Shown here: one piece after another, positions 32,771 through 41,879 of the stretch
Position numbering within the stretch: position 1 is the stretch's first letter
Layout of the letters: each line of letters begins with the position of its first letter
Source of the DNA: Oscillospiraceae bacterium
GTDB taxonomy: Bacteria; Bacillota; Clostridia; UMGS1840
DNA: 64,000 nucleotides
Assembly: GCA_015068645.1 (NCBI GenBank)
Contig: SVKD01000007.1
Span: 1-64,000, forward strand
Direction of reading: 5' to 3'
The notes under the pieces: model-generated
Database searches by the model: none
The model's input: only the letters and a program-made list of their open reading frames with translations
Told to the model about the DNA's origin: nothing
Program-made: the position numbers and the translations under genes

Positions 32771-34273
32771 ATGGAAAAAGATTCCAGAATCAAAAACAAT
32801 TTAATATCGTCACTGATTTATCAGGTGGTGCTCATTTCCTTGAGTTTTCTGTTACCCAGATTATATCTTGAGAATTTTGGTTCAGAGGTTAACGGTGTTC
32901 TTTCCACAATCAAGCAGATTTTTGTATATTTGTTTTTATTGGAGGCAGGAGTAGGACTTGCTACCACACAGGCACTATACAAGAGAATGGGCGAAAAAGA
33001 TTACAAAAGCGCCAGTGAGGTTCTTGCTGCTACCCATTCATACTACATCAAGACAGGGATTATTTATCTGGCGATTGTAATGGGCATTGCTGTTACATAT
33101 GCCTATGTGATACCAACCTCTATTGATAGCAATGTGGTATTTGCTATCATTTGGTTAACAGCAATTCCGGCGGTGTTCAGTTATTTTGTGCAGGCAAAAT
33201 ACAGAATCCTGATGGAAGTTGATGGCAGAAAATATGTGTTGAATAACGCAGAAACAATTTTGCAGATTGCTTCAAACATAGGGAAAATTCTTGTTCTGCT
33301 TCTGACAGACAGCTTGATATTGATTCAGTTGGTGTACTGTATTATGTATCTGACCCAACTGATCTATCTGTATTGTTATGCCAAGCGCAGATACCAATGG
33401 TTGGATTTAAAAGCGAAACCGGATTTTACCGCTATATCACAGAAAAATTCAGTTTTGGTGCATCAGCTTTCCGGCATGGTGTTCAATAATACGGATGTCA
33501 TCTTAATTTCGGTTCTTTGTGATTTCAAAGCGGCTAGTATTTATGCGATTTATAATATCTTCTTTTCTCAGGTGCAAAATTTTATCACCAGTGTTGTTTC
33601 TTCTTTTACCTTCGCGCTAGGTCAGATGTTTCATATTGACAGAGAAAAATTTGATAAATTATATCATGCGTATGAAACGTTTTATATCATGGCAACTTGT
33701 TTGATTTACACGTTAATGGGAGTATTTTTGTTACCACTTATTCAAATTTATACCAGCGGCATCAACGATGCGGAGTATACCAATGTTTTTTTGGTATTGC
33801 TGTTTGTGATTATGAATTTGGCGCAGAATGTCAAACTCCCTGTTAACAGTGTGATTGAATATGCAGGTGAATTTGCGAAAACCCGTTCTTATGCAATCTG
33901 GGAAATGATCATCAATCTTACCGTTTCTGTTGTAGCAATCCTTTTTATGGGGATTTGCGGTGCCATTATCGGAACTATTGCGGCACTTTTATACCGCGGA
34001 ATTGTGACAATTCGTTATTCCAATAAAAAAATTCTCAAAAGAAGTCAATTGTGTACATACAAAATTCTCGTAACCAATATTGCAGTTTTCGCTGTGGTGA
34101 TGATGGTATTTTTTGTTGACACCTTCAGCAATGTTTCTTTTTGGAATCTTTTGATGAACGGATGTTTGCATTCCATTTGGATTGTTGGTTTGTATTTGAT
34201 TATCAATTATTTATTTAACAAAAACGCTTTTCAAACGATGTTTGAATTATACAGGGAGAAGAAAAATCAATGA
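32771..34273 (+). CDS. wzx: Wzx-type polysaccharide flippase
   Basis: A 500-residue integral membrane protein with about 12-14 helices and the MATE/MOP-like Wzx start LISSLIYQVVLISLSFLLPRLYLENFG. Wzx flips undecaprenyl-pyrophosphate-linked repeat units to the outer face of the membrane. Supporting context is a Wzy polymerase, two Wzz-like proteins and a WbaP-type initiating transferase in the same locus. AAGGAG precedes the ATG, and the end overlaps the next gene by four bases (ATGA). Confidence 0.88.
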   Translation: MEKDSRIKNNLISSLIYQVVLISLSFLLPRLYLENFGSEVNGVLSTIKQIFVYLFLLEAGVGLATTQALYKRMGEKDYKSASEVLAATHSYYIKTGIIYLAIVMGIAVTYAYVIPTSIDSNVVFAIIWLTAIPAVFSYFVQAKYRILMEVDGRKYVLNNAETILQIASNIGKILVLLLTDSLILIQLVYCIMYLTQLIYLYCYAKRRYQWLDLKAKPDFTAISQKNSVLVHQLSGMVFNNTDVILISVLCDFKAASIYAIYNIFFSQVQNFITSVVSSFTFALGQMFHIDREKFDKLYHAYETFYIMATCLIYTLMGVFLLPLIQIYTSGINDAEYTNVFLVLLFVIMNLAQNVKLPVNSVIEYAGEFAKTRSYAIWEMIINLTVSVVAILFMGICGAIIGTIAALLYRGIVTIRYSNKKILKRSQLCTYKILVTNIAVFAVVMMVFFVDTFSNVSFWNLLMNGCLHSIWIVGLYLIINYLFNKNAFQTMFELYREKKNQ

Positions 34274-35004
34274 GTATTCCAAAAGTGATTCACTATTGCT
34301 GGTTTGGAAATGGAAAAATGCCGGCAATTGCTGAAAAATGTATGAAAAGCTGGAAAAAATATTGTCCCGACTACAAAATTATTTGTCATACAGAAGAAAA
34401 TTTTGATATTTCCCAAAACCAATATGCCAAAGAAGCATATGAGGCAGGGAAATGGGCATTTGTCAGCGATTATGTGAGATTAAAAGTGTTATATGACGAA
34501 GGTGGAATTTATCTGGATACCGACGTGGAACTGATAAAACCCATTGATGATCTGATTTGTGAAACCGGTTTTATGGGGTTTGACGATAACGGAATTATTG
34601 CAACAGGGTTAGGATTTGCCTGTGAGAAGGGAAATGAATTGATCGGTAGTTTTCTGGCAGATTATGATGATATTCCGTTTTTACTTGCTGACGGTAGTTA
34701 CGATCTTACTCCTTGTCCGGACAGGAATACCGAAACCTTAAAAAGACTTGGGATGGATTGCGATAAAAAGGATCAGGTGTTTATGGGAATCCATATGCTT
34801 CCTGAGGATTATCTGTGTCCGATGAAATATTACACAGGGAAGAAAGTCATCACGGAAAATACCTATTCGATTCATCACTTTTGTGCTTCCTGGATTTCTG
34901 CAAAATCCAGACGAACCTTGTTTGTGAAGAGAATTTTAGGAGTAAAGCTGTATAATAAATTATACGGAAAGTTTTTACATAAATTAAAGTGGCTGGAGTG
35001 GTAA
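34270..35004 (+). CDS. GT32-type glycosyltransferase
   Basis: A 244-residue glycosyltransferase with the DXD sugar-binding family pattern. IPKVIHYCWFG opens the protein, followed by WAFVSDYVRLKVLYDEGGIYLDTDVEL, where the DTD is the metal/nucleotide motif (split here: SDYVRLKVLY and GGIYLDTDVE). The Och1/TcdA-like capsule transferase family matches in size. It should add a sugar to the lipid-linked unit on the inner face of the membrane. Start and stop both overlap neighbours (ATGA; TAATG), so it is tightly coupled. Confidence 0.88.
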   Translation: MSIPKVIHYCWFGNGKMPAIAEKCMKSWKKYCPDYKIICHTEENFDISQNQYAKEAYEAGKWAFVSDYVRLKVLYDEGGIYLDTDVELIKPIDDLICETGFMGFDDNGIIATGLGFACEKGNELIGSFLADYDDIPFLLADGSYDLTPCPDRNTETLKRLGMDCDKKDQVFMGIHMLPEDYLCPMKYYTGKKVITENTYSIHHFCASWISAKSRRTLFVKRILGVKLYNKLYGKFLHKLKWLEW

Positions 35005-36557
35005 TGATGCCTGAAAAAACATTGAAAAAACTGAATCATTGTATTTTACCCCAGTGGAAGACTTGCTTTTTTGCAGCTTTGCTGGTAGGCTTGGTTGCAC
35101 ATTTATATAAAATTACAGGCTGGATACCCAATTGGGATTCGTTGGTATTTCGATATGATTCCCAAAATATGCTTAAAATCGGCAGATGGTTTTTACCCGT
35201 TGTCTGTTCGTTCAGTTCATTTTATGACTTACCGCTTTTAAACGGGCTGATTGCGATTTTGTTTCACGCAATGAGTGCGGTGTGTATTTGCAAGATGTTT
35301 CGTGTGCAGAAAAAGGTGAGTGCGGCATTCATCGGTGCTATGGTTGTTTCGTTTCCCACGGTGATTTCGGTGATGATGTATAACTATGTGGCAGACGGAT
35401 ACAGTATTGCATTTTTCTTTTCTGCCTTAGCAGCCTTGTGTTTAACAAAAGAGAAACCGCGATACATTCTTTCCACAGTTCTGATTGCTTTATCCACGGG
35501 GATTTATCAGGCATACATTACTGTGACCGTTATGCTGGTTTTGTTTTATCTGATTGATGAACTTTTGTTTCAGAATGCATCGGTTGGAGTTGTTTTGAAA
35601 AAAGCTTTATTGGCATTGTTATCCGGAGTTCTCGGAATGGTGATATACAGTGTTGTGCTCAAATTGCTACTTGGTATTTTCTCAGTGGAATTACTGGATT
35701 ATCAGGGAGTGAGTGCAACGGCATCCTTGTCTGATATCAATTTATTTGCATCCCTTTATATTGTAAAAGAAACCTTTAGAAAATGCTTTTTTGATTTATC
35801 GGGCGGTGTGAACTTGTATGTTGTGCTCAATGGACTGGTTTTCTTGTTTACACTTGGATATTATCTGAAAAGTATTGTGGTTCATAAAATTTATAAAAAA
35901 CCTGCAAACTTACTGATGTTGATTGTTCTGGGCGGTATGCTGTTTTTCGGAGCAGGGGCATTGGCGTTTATCAATCCCGGGATTGATTATCATAATTTAA
36001 TGCTGATGGGATATTGCGTTTTCTATTTGATGTTTTTGATGATTTATGAAAGAGGACAGGAAACAAAGGAAAAGCATACCGCTATCAGGTGCTGGACGGT
36101 ATTTCTGATTGCTTTGGTGATGATTTCCAATCAGGTAGTGATGGCCAATGTAAGCTATCATAAAGCGCAAATGGCATACGAAAAATCTTATGGTGTTTTA
36201 GTTCGTATTGCAGATCGTATGGAACAGCTTCCGGAAATTGAAAACTGCGATAAGATTCTGGTGATTGGTGCCCTTGATAACAGTGAGGCATATAGCGTAA
36301 ACCTTACCCCTGAAATTACAGGGATTACAGATGGATATATCATCCGTGCAGATGATGAAATTGTGGGGCAGAGCGTATTTTGTAGTACCTTAAACGATTA
36401 TTGCGGTACAAATTATCAATTCTTAAGCGGAGACGCAAAGCAAAAAATTATGGAAAGAGAAGATGTGCAAGCTATGAAAAAGTGGCCATCTCGGGAGTGC
36501 CTTGCAATCGTAGAGGATGTGGTTGTTTTGAAATTGGGAACAGAAGGTGTGAATTAA
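35004..36557 (+). CDS. GtrII-like multi-spanning glycosyltransferase
   Basis: A 517-residue protein with about 10-11 membrane helices and a C-terminal outer domain of about 120 residues. The start (WDSLVFRYDSQNMLKIGRWFLP) and the first loop fit the GtrII/glucosyl-transferase-domain family. Members use undecaprenyl-phosphate sugar on the outer face of the membrane to decorate a polysaccharide. Acidic residues in the first outer loop (NWDSLVFRYD) are plausible catalytic residues. The ATG at 35004 overlaps the preceding TAA and has GGAG five bases before; the longer GTG start at 34989 is less likely. Together with gtrA and the GtrB-like gene it would form a branch-adding set. Confidence 0.8.
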   Translation: MMPEKTLKKLNHCILPQWKTCFFAALLVGLVAHLYKITGWIPNWDSLVFRYDSQNMLKIGRWFLPVVCSFSSFYDLPLLNGLIAILFHAMSAVCICKMFRVQKKVSAAFIGAMVVSFPTVISVMMYNYVADGYSIAFFFSALAALCLTKEKPRYILSTVLIALSTGIYQAYITVTVMLVLFYLIDELLFQNASVGVVLKKALLALLSGVLGMVIYSVVLKLLLGIFSVELLDYQGVSATASLSDINLFASLYIVKETFRKCFFDLSGGVNLYVVLNGLVFLFTLGYYLKSIVVHKIYKKPANLLMLIVLGGMLFFGAGALAFINPGIDYHNLMLMGYCVFYLMFLMIYERGQETKEKHTAIRCWTVFLIALVMISNQVVMANVSYHKAQMAYEKSYGVLVRIADRMEQLPEIENCDKILVIGALDNSEAYSVNLTPEITGITDGYIIRADDEIVGQSVFCSTLNDYCGTNYQFLSGDAKQKIMEREDVQAMKKWPSRECLAIVEDVVVLKLGTEGVN

Positions 36558-37424
36558 GTGATTTATATTTGTGCTGATGATTACGGACTAAATAACCATA
36601 TGTCTGCAAGGATACAAGAGTGTGTTGATCAAGGTGCTTTAAATAAGGTTAGCATCTTTCCAAATTTTGATAAGTTGGATCTGGATCAATGGAGGAAAAA
36701 TCAAAATCTCAGCTTGTCTTTGCATCTGAATCTTGTGGAAGGAAACTGCATGGCAGATGCAACAAAAATCAATTTGTTAGCAGATGAAAACGGGAAGCTA
36801 AAGCATACGTTTGGCGGGTTGTTTCGCCTGAACTTGTTTGAGAGCAAAAAATTGGAAGAGCAGGCTTATCGGGAAATCAAAGCGCAGGTATTATTTTGGA
36901 AAAGCAATTTGCCAAAAGATGCTCCCTTTTTGATTGACAGCCATCAACATACCCATATGATTCCGGCTGTATTTCGTGCCTTGGTAAAAGTTTTAAAGGA
37001 TGAAAATATCCCCCTGCAGTATCTGCGGATTCCGGCTGAACCGGTTATGCCGTATCTGAAAACGCCGTCTCTTTATTTTACATACAGCCCGGTTAACCTT
37101 ATAAAACAATGGCTTTTAAAATTGTTGTGGCAAAAAAACAAAGGCCTGGCAAAAAAACATAACATTCCTACCGCTTATTTTTTCGGAATCCTTTTTTCCG
37201 GAAAAATGGATGAAAAAAGAGTAAAAAAAGTGCTCCCGAAGTACCAAGAACTGGCAGAAAAAAAAGGACGTAATATAGAAATTTTATTCCATCCGGGATA
37301 TTTTGAAAAAAAAGAAACCGAGTTTCTTCAAAAGAATATCGTCTTTTCGGAATTTTATTTCTCCCAAAACAGAAAAACAGAATTCGATTCTGTTATCAAT
37401 TTATCAGAAAGAGGTGTATTCTAA
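36558..37424 (+). CDS. ChbG/YdjC-family carbohydrate deacetylase
   Basis: A 288-residue YdjC/ChbG deacetylase-like protein. The metal site is seen in YICADDYGLN (Asp pair), LSLHLNL and IDSHQHTHMIP, and FHPGYF lies near the C-terminus. Family members remove acetyl groups from N-acetylated sugars. With acetyltransferases in the same locus, it may adjust acetylation of the polymer or of a precursor. The GTG start follows the previous TAA directly, and the end overlaps the next start by one base. It has no signal peptide, so it should act in the cytoplasm. Confidence 0.87.
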   Translation: MIYICADDYGLNNHMSARIQECVDQGALNKVSIFPNFDKLDLDQWRKNQNLSLSLHLNLVEGNCMADATKINLLADENGKLKHTFGGLFRLNLFESKKLEEQAYREIKAQVLFWKSNLPKDAPFLIDSHQHTHMIPAVFRALVKVLKDENIPLQYLRIPAEPVMPYLKTPSLYFTYSPVNLIKQWLLKLLWQKNKGLAKKHNIPTAYFFGILFSGKMDEKRVKKVLPKYQELAEKKGRNIEILFHPGYFEKKETEFLQKNIVFSEFYFSQNRKTEFDSVINLSERGVF

Positions 37425-38104
37425 TGCCCTATATTGAGCAAGAGAAAGTTGATGCAAAAACAAGAGAAAAACTGGAAGCAATTATTGAAAAATCGTATGC
37501 TACATTCTGGCGGTCAAAAAGATTGTTTGACATTTTTTTCGCCACGTTGATTTTATTGTTTTTCTTGCCGTTGATGATTATTATTGCAATTGTAATTGTG
37601 ATTGATGATCCCAGTGCAGGTCCGTTTTATAAACAAATCAGGGTGGGGCGTCACGGAAAAGAATTTTATATGTATAAGTTCAGAACCATGTGTGCCAATG
37701 CGGATAAAATGAAGGAAGCACTTGCCGCTCAGAATGAAATGGATGGCCCTGTGTTTAAAATGAAAGATGACCCCCGAATCACGAGAGTGGGGAAATTTTT
37801 AAGAAAGCTTTCTTTAGATGAACTCATGCAGTTTTTCAATGTTTTTAAAGGCGATATGACCTTAGTGGGCCCCAGACCTCCTCTTCCCGGAGAAGTGGAG
37901 TTCTATACCGATTATCAGAAATTACGTCTTTTGGTAACTCCCGGGCTTACTTGTACCTGGCAAATTTCCAAAAACAGAAATGATATCCCCTTTGAAGAGT
38001 GGGTGGAAATGGATATTGAATACATCCAGACCAGAACCTATTTAAATGATTTGAAAATTATGTTGAAAACACCGATCGTTATGTTGACTGCTACCGGCCG
38101 GTAA
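37424..38104 (+). CDS. WbaP/ExoY-type undecaprenyl-phosphate sugar phosphotransferase
   Basis: A 226-residue polyprenyl sugar-1-phosphate transferase that starts repeat-unit synthesis by moving a sugar phosphate from a nucleotide sugar to undecaprenyl phosphate. Diagnostic are KRLFDIFFATLILLFFLPLM (membrane segment), GPFYKQIRVGRHGKEFYMYKFRTM (split in the family as QxRVGxxG and KFRTM), DPRITRVGKFLRKLSLDEL and GDMTLVGPRPPLPGE. The protein is of the short ExoY-like type with only the catalytic half. It is the only initiating enzyme in the locus, so it should set the first sugar. Confidence 0.93.
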   Translation: MPYIEQEKVDAKTREKLEAIIEKSYATFWRSKRLFDIFFATLILLFFLPLMIIIAIVIVIDDPSAGPFYKQIRVGRHGKEFYMYKFRTMCANADKMKEALAAQNEMDGPVFKMKDDPRITRVGKFLRKLSLDELMQFFNVFKGDMTLVGPRPPLPGEVEFYTDYQKLRLLVTPGLTCTWQISKNRNDIPFEEWVEMDIEYIQTRTYLNDLKIMLKTPIVMLTATGR

Positions 38105-38120
38105 AATTGGAGTGAAGAAA

Positions 38121-39239
38121 ATGAAAATTGCTATGATTGGGCATAAGGTTGTTCCGTCCAGACGAGGCGGAATCGAAAACGTTCTTACCACACTTTGTCC
38201 GATGTTGGTTGAAATGGGGCACGAGGTGACCTGTTATAATCGTTCCTCTGATAAAGTGGAAAATGAATATGTGGGAACCGTTTCCAACAAGATGTATAAA
38301 GGCGTCAGAATCAAAAAAGCCTGGACGCTTGACGTTCGCGGTTTTGCTGCAATGATAGCATCTTTTACTGCAGCAATCTCCGCCTCCTTTTGCAAATATG
38401 ATGTGATTCATTTTCATGCGGAAGGTCCCTGTGCGGCACTCTGGATTCCGAAGCTGTTCGGTAAAAAATGTGTTGCCACTGTTCACGGTCTTGATTGGCA
38501 GAGAGAAAAGTGGGGAAAAGGATTTGCATCCAAATATATCAAATTTGGCGAGAAGATGCTTGCAAAATACGCTGATGAGGTTATTGTGCTCAGTCAGGCT
38601 GCTTATGATTATTTCAAAGACACTTACAATCGGGAAACAACCATTATTCATAACGGAATCAGCCGTCCCGAAAAGAAAGCAGCCAATTTGATTACCGAAA
38701 AATACGGTTTGAAAAAAGACGGCTATATTTCCGTGGTTTGCCGATTGACTGCGGAAAAAGGAATTCACTATCTGATTGATGCATATAAACAGATTCAAAC
38801 AGATAAAAAACTGGTGATTGCAGGAGATACCAGCGACACTGATGATTATGTGGCAATGCTCAAGGAAAAAGCGGCAGGAAATCCCAATATTATTTTTACG
38901 GGGTTTGTATCGGGCGATACCTTGGCTGAATTATATTCCAATGCCTATATTAATGTATTACCGTCGGATTTGGAAGGAATGTCTTTGTGCTTATTAGAAT
39001 CTTTGGCATATCAGAATGTGCTTCTTTGTTCCGACATTCCGGAAAATACATCGGTTGCGGAAGATAAGGCAGTGTACTTTAAAAAAAGTAATGTTGATGA
39101 TCTGGCAGAAAAACTGCAGATGTTGTGTAATGATAGCAAACTTGTTGAAAAGCTCCGCGAGGGAGTGGATGAATTTATTTTAAATAAGTACAGCTGGCAG
39201 GATGTGGCAAAGTTAACGTGTGAACTTTATAAAAAATAA
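38121..39239 (+). CDS. GT4-family glycosyltransferase
   Basis: A 372-residue GT-B glycosyltransferase. The N-terminus has MIGHKVVPSRRGGIENVLTTL. The C-terminal donor domain has VCRLTAEKGIHYLIDAY, VIAGDTSDTD, IFTGFVSGDTLAELYSNA and VLPSDLEGMSLCLLESLA, the E-x7-E motif of GT4. It is retaining and probably adds one sugar of the repeat unit. GGAG lies eight bases before the ATG at 38121. Confidence 0.9.
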   Translation: MKIAMIGHKVVPSRRGGIENVLTTLCPMLVEMGHEVTCYNRSSDKVENEYVGTVSNKMYKGVRIKKAWTLDVRGFAAMIASFTAAISASFCKYDVIHFHAEGPCAALWIPKLFGKKCVATVHGLDWQREKWGKGFASKYIKFGEKMLAKYADEVIVLSQAAYDYFKDTYNRETTIIHNGISRPEKKAANLITEKYGLKKDGYISVVCRLTAEKGIHYLIDAYKQIQTDKKLVIAGDTSDTDDYVAMLKEKAAGNPNIIFTGFVSGDTLAELYSNAYINVLPSDLEGMSLCLLESLAYQNVLLCSDIPENTSVAEDKAVYFKKSNVDDLAEKLQMLCNDSKLVEKLREGVDEFILNKYSWQDVAKLTCELYKK

Positions 39240-39258
39240 AGGAAAAGGTTTTTTTGGT

Positions 39259-40491
39259 ATGGATAAGAAAAAAACGATTGAGAAAACACAAAAATATCAG
39301 GAAAAGGTCAAAGAACTGATGAAAGAATCGGTATCCGATGAATTTTACGATTTGTGGGCAGATACCTTTGCCATAGAGACTGTGGATGAAAAGCAAATTG
39401 TGATTACATATAGCGGTACCGAAGATTTTAAAAAGTTTCAAAAAGAGTGCAAGAAACCCCTGACTTCCTGTGTGGAATCTGTGCTGGGAACAGGAAAAAA
39501 AGTGAAAATTGTGAAAAAGAACCGATATCATGCACTGAGCCCCAGAATCAAGAAAAATCTGAAAGCTGCAAAATTCTTTGCAATCGGTATGCTTTTTGTT
39601 TGTCTTGCTACTGCTGTTATCATTATTTTATGCAGTTATATTGGAAACAGGAATTTTAAAGAAACCTTTTATATGACAAGCAGTATCAAGGTGGATAGCC
39701 GTGTGCGTGTGATTCAGTTATCTGATTTGCATGGTTCTTCCTACGGAAAAGGGAATCAGAAGCTTTTGCATCGTGTGAAAGCGTTGGAGCCTGATATCAT
39801 TATCTGCACGGGGGATATGGTTGATTCTGTTGAGGAAGATGAAGAGCTGATCGTGTCCTTAGCAAAGGAATTGTCTGAGATTGCACCTTCTTACTATGTG
39901 TACGGAAATAATGAAGTGGAAAATATTTACGATTTCCCGCTGAATGAAAAAGATCTGGATGAGAAATTTGGTTTCACTCAGGAAACCCGTGATGAAACAG
40001 CGCTTTTGCAGCTGGAGGATGCCTTTGAAGAAAAATTGGAAAATGCCGGCATCAAGGTATTAAAGAATGAGCAAGATACCGTCAGAGTGAATACAACAGA
40101 TGTTGATATCTATGGCGTTTTGACCTCCAATCCTTCTTCTTTCTGGGCTTACACCGAACAATCTTTCGCAGATTATATTTACGAAAATCCCGAGCATCTT
40201 AAAATCACAGCAGTTCACGAACCCTTTATTTTTGAAGAGTTCGCGCCGGAATTCTGGGGAGATTTGATGTTGTGCGGTCATACCCACGGCGGAGTTGTGC
40301 GGGTTCCCATGCTCGGTTCGTTGTATACTCACGAGGGTGGATTTCTGCCGGAACGCAGCGGTGATTTTGTTTACGGAAGATATGCGGCTGCAGGCAACCC
40401 CTTAATCGTAAGCTCCGGACTTGAAAATTCAAATGTGTTCCGTATCAATAATCAGCCTGAATTGGTGATTATTGATATCAACAAATTTTAA
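39259..40491 (+). CDS. Membrane-bound metallophosphoesterase
   Basis: A 410-residue calcineurin-like phosphoesterase with an N-terminal extension. Residues 1-85 form a small KH-like or DnaA-N-like alpha/beta domain (VSDEFYDLWADTFAIETVD, IVITYSGTEDFKKF); a membrane helix follows at about 108-130. The catalytic domain carries LSDLHG (about 153), GDMVD (about 184), GNNE (about 215) and LCGHTHGG (about 338), a full metal-binding set. The active domain should lie outside the membrane. Its role in the polysaccharide locus is not known; lipid-carrier or polymer phosphate removal would be speculation. The ATG at 39259 follows AAAGGAAAAGG. Confidence 0.85.
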   Translation: MDKKKTIEKTQKYQEKVKELMKESVSDEFYDLWADTFAIETVDEKQIVITYSGTEDFKKFQKECKKPLTSCVESVLGTGKKVKIVKKNRYHALSPRIKKNLKAAKFFAIGMLFVCLATAVIIILCSYIGNRNFKETFYMTSSIKVDSRVRVIQLSDLHGSSYGKGNQKLLHRVKALEPDIIICTGDMVDSVEEDEELIVSLAKELSEIAPSYYVYGNNEVENIYDFPLNEKDLDEKFGFTQETRDETALLQLEDAFEEKLENAGIKVLKNEQDTVRVNTTDVDIYGVLTSNPSSFWAYTEQSFADYIYENPEHLKITAVHEPFIFEEFAPEFWGDLMLCGHTHGGVVRVPMLGSLYTHEGGFLPERSGDFVYGRYAAAGNPLIVSSGLENSNVFRINNQPELVIIDINKF

Positions 40492-40511
40492 TGTGGGGAG
40501 GGAGATGGACT

Positions 40512-41867
40512 ATGATTTCAGAATTACTGAAAAACTTGATTATTTTAATGGTTGGTTTGGTGTTTGTTTCCTCAATTATCATCATATTTTTCCGTTGGAA
40601 AAATGTAAATTACACAGAACGTAAGCAGATTTTTAAAAACGCAGAATATGTAAGTGTATGGATTATTCTGGTATGTTTGGTGACAACTATGCTGTATGGC
40701 GTTTCTAACCATTATGAGCTTCAGAAATCTGTTTCCGCTGTCGTATCGTTAAATTTTCCCGAAGCATCCCAGGCACTTAATTCCAATGGTACCAGATATA
40801 ATATGGCAGAAATTATTAGCGATGAAGTGGTAGAAAAAGCTATTCAAAAAGGAGCTTTGGAAGATGTCACTGTGAAACAGTTGAAAAATTGTCTCTCGGT
40901 TTACCCTTGTATTCAGGGCGGCGTGGATGATGAGGCACAGTATCATATTTCCACTGAATTTGCGGTGGATTACCACGCTTCCAAAGATACAGCTCATCTT
41001 GATTCTTACAATGTGATTAATCTGGTTACTTCTGCATATAAGGAGTACTATATTGAAAAGTATACGGATAGCTTCAAACTTGACCCTGAAAAGCCGGATT
41101 TTTCCAAAATGGAATATATGGACATTGTTTCTTATCTGGATAAGGAAGCTCAGGCAGTTTTAAATTATATGTATGGAATGGCGCAAAAAAATAACAGTTT
41201 TGTGACTGCAAACGGAAGCACGTTTCATGCGATTGCCGGAAAAATACATCAGTTTAAAGAAACACAGATTAACGAGAATTTACGCTCTTTGATTCTGCAA
41301 AACGGTGTGGCAAGAGATCAAAGCGGTTATATTGACAGGCTTTCTTATCAAAACACCAATATTGATTTTGAACGCCAGAAAAATGACGCATCTTACAGAA
41401 TCTGTAACGAAGCCGTTGATATGTACAGCGAAGAAATGACACGAGTTGTTTTGGTTCCTACCTGGGATCAGTCTGGCAAATATTATATGGGCAGAACCAA
41501 AGTAGGTGTGGATGAATTATCTGTTTTGGCAACACAGTTCAGTAACAGTCTGGCTGCCAATGAAAAGGCAATGATGGAAAATGATTTGATTATTTCTAAA
41601 ATTGCCGGAAGCACTCAGGATGCTCAGGATGCAGCTTCAGCTGATGTGCTGATCGATTCTATATACGATAGCATCAAAGGGTTTGAGAAGGAAGCAATCA
41701 ATGCAGGCAGAGAGTTTTCCAATTACAGCATGAATCAGTGTATTGCCGTGAATATTTTTGGTGCGTCTCTGATGAGTGAAGTAAAAGCTCTGATTGTATT
41801 TGCCGTTGTTGTTTATATCGTGCTTGTGGTTTATCGGATTTCCAAGAAATTCCCCAACAAGGTATAA
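40512..41867 (+). CDS. Wzz-like membrane protein, paralogue of the next gene
   Basis: A 451-residue protein with two N-terminal helices (about 5-25 and 42-60) and one at the C-terminus (about 425-445), enclosing a large outer domain. That topology is like chain-length regulators (Wzz/PCP). The segment after the second helix, FPEASQALNSNG...MAEIISDEVVEKAIQKG, lines up with DPQAEQGLAPTG...VNEIKSSAVMSKVVDKLG in the next protein, so the two are paralogues. It has no kinase or GGDEF part. A role in setting polymer length or export is inference. The ATG at 40512 follows GGGAG; an in-frame ATG at 40491 overlaps the preceding stop. Confidence 0.7.
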   Translation: MISELLKNLIILMVGLVFVSSIIIIFFRWKNVNYTERKQIFKNAEYVSVWIILVCLVTTMLYGVSNHYELQKSVSAVVSLNFPEASQALNSNGTRYNMAEIISDEVVEKAIQKGALEDVTVKQLKNCLSVYPCIQGGVDDEAQYHISTEFAVDYHASKDTAHLDSYNVINLVTSAYKEYYIEKYTDSFKLDPEKPDFSKMEYMDIVSYLDKEAQAVLNYMYGMAQKNNSFVTANGSTFHAIAGKIHQFKETQINENLRSLILQNGVARDQSGYIDRLSYQNTNIDFERQKNDASYRICNEAVDMYSEEMTRVVLVPTWDQSGKYYMGRTKVGVDELSVLATQFSNSLAANEKAMMENDLIISKIAGSTQDAQDAASADVLIDSIYDSIKGFEKEAINAGREFSNYSMNQCIAVNIFGASLMSEVKALIVFAVVVYIVLVVYRISKKFPNKV

Positions 41868-41879
41868 CGGAGGTTGACA

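Noticed and set aside
38091..38798. Long minus-strand open frame opposite a glycosyltransferase gene
   Set aside because: It is a shadow of the GT4 gene at 38121, with no Shine-Dalgarno and no recognisable domain; the same applies to 46434-46970 and similar frames.
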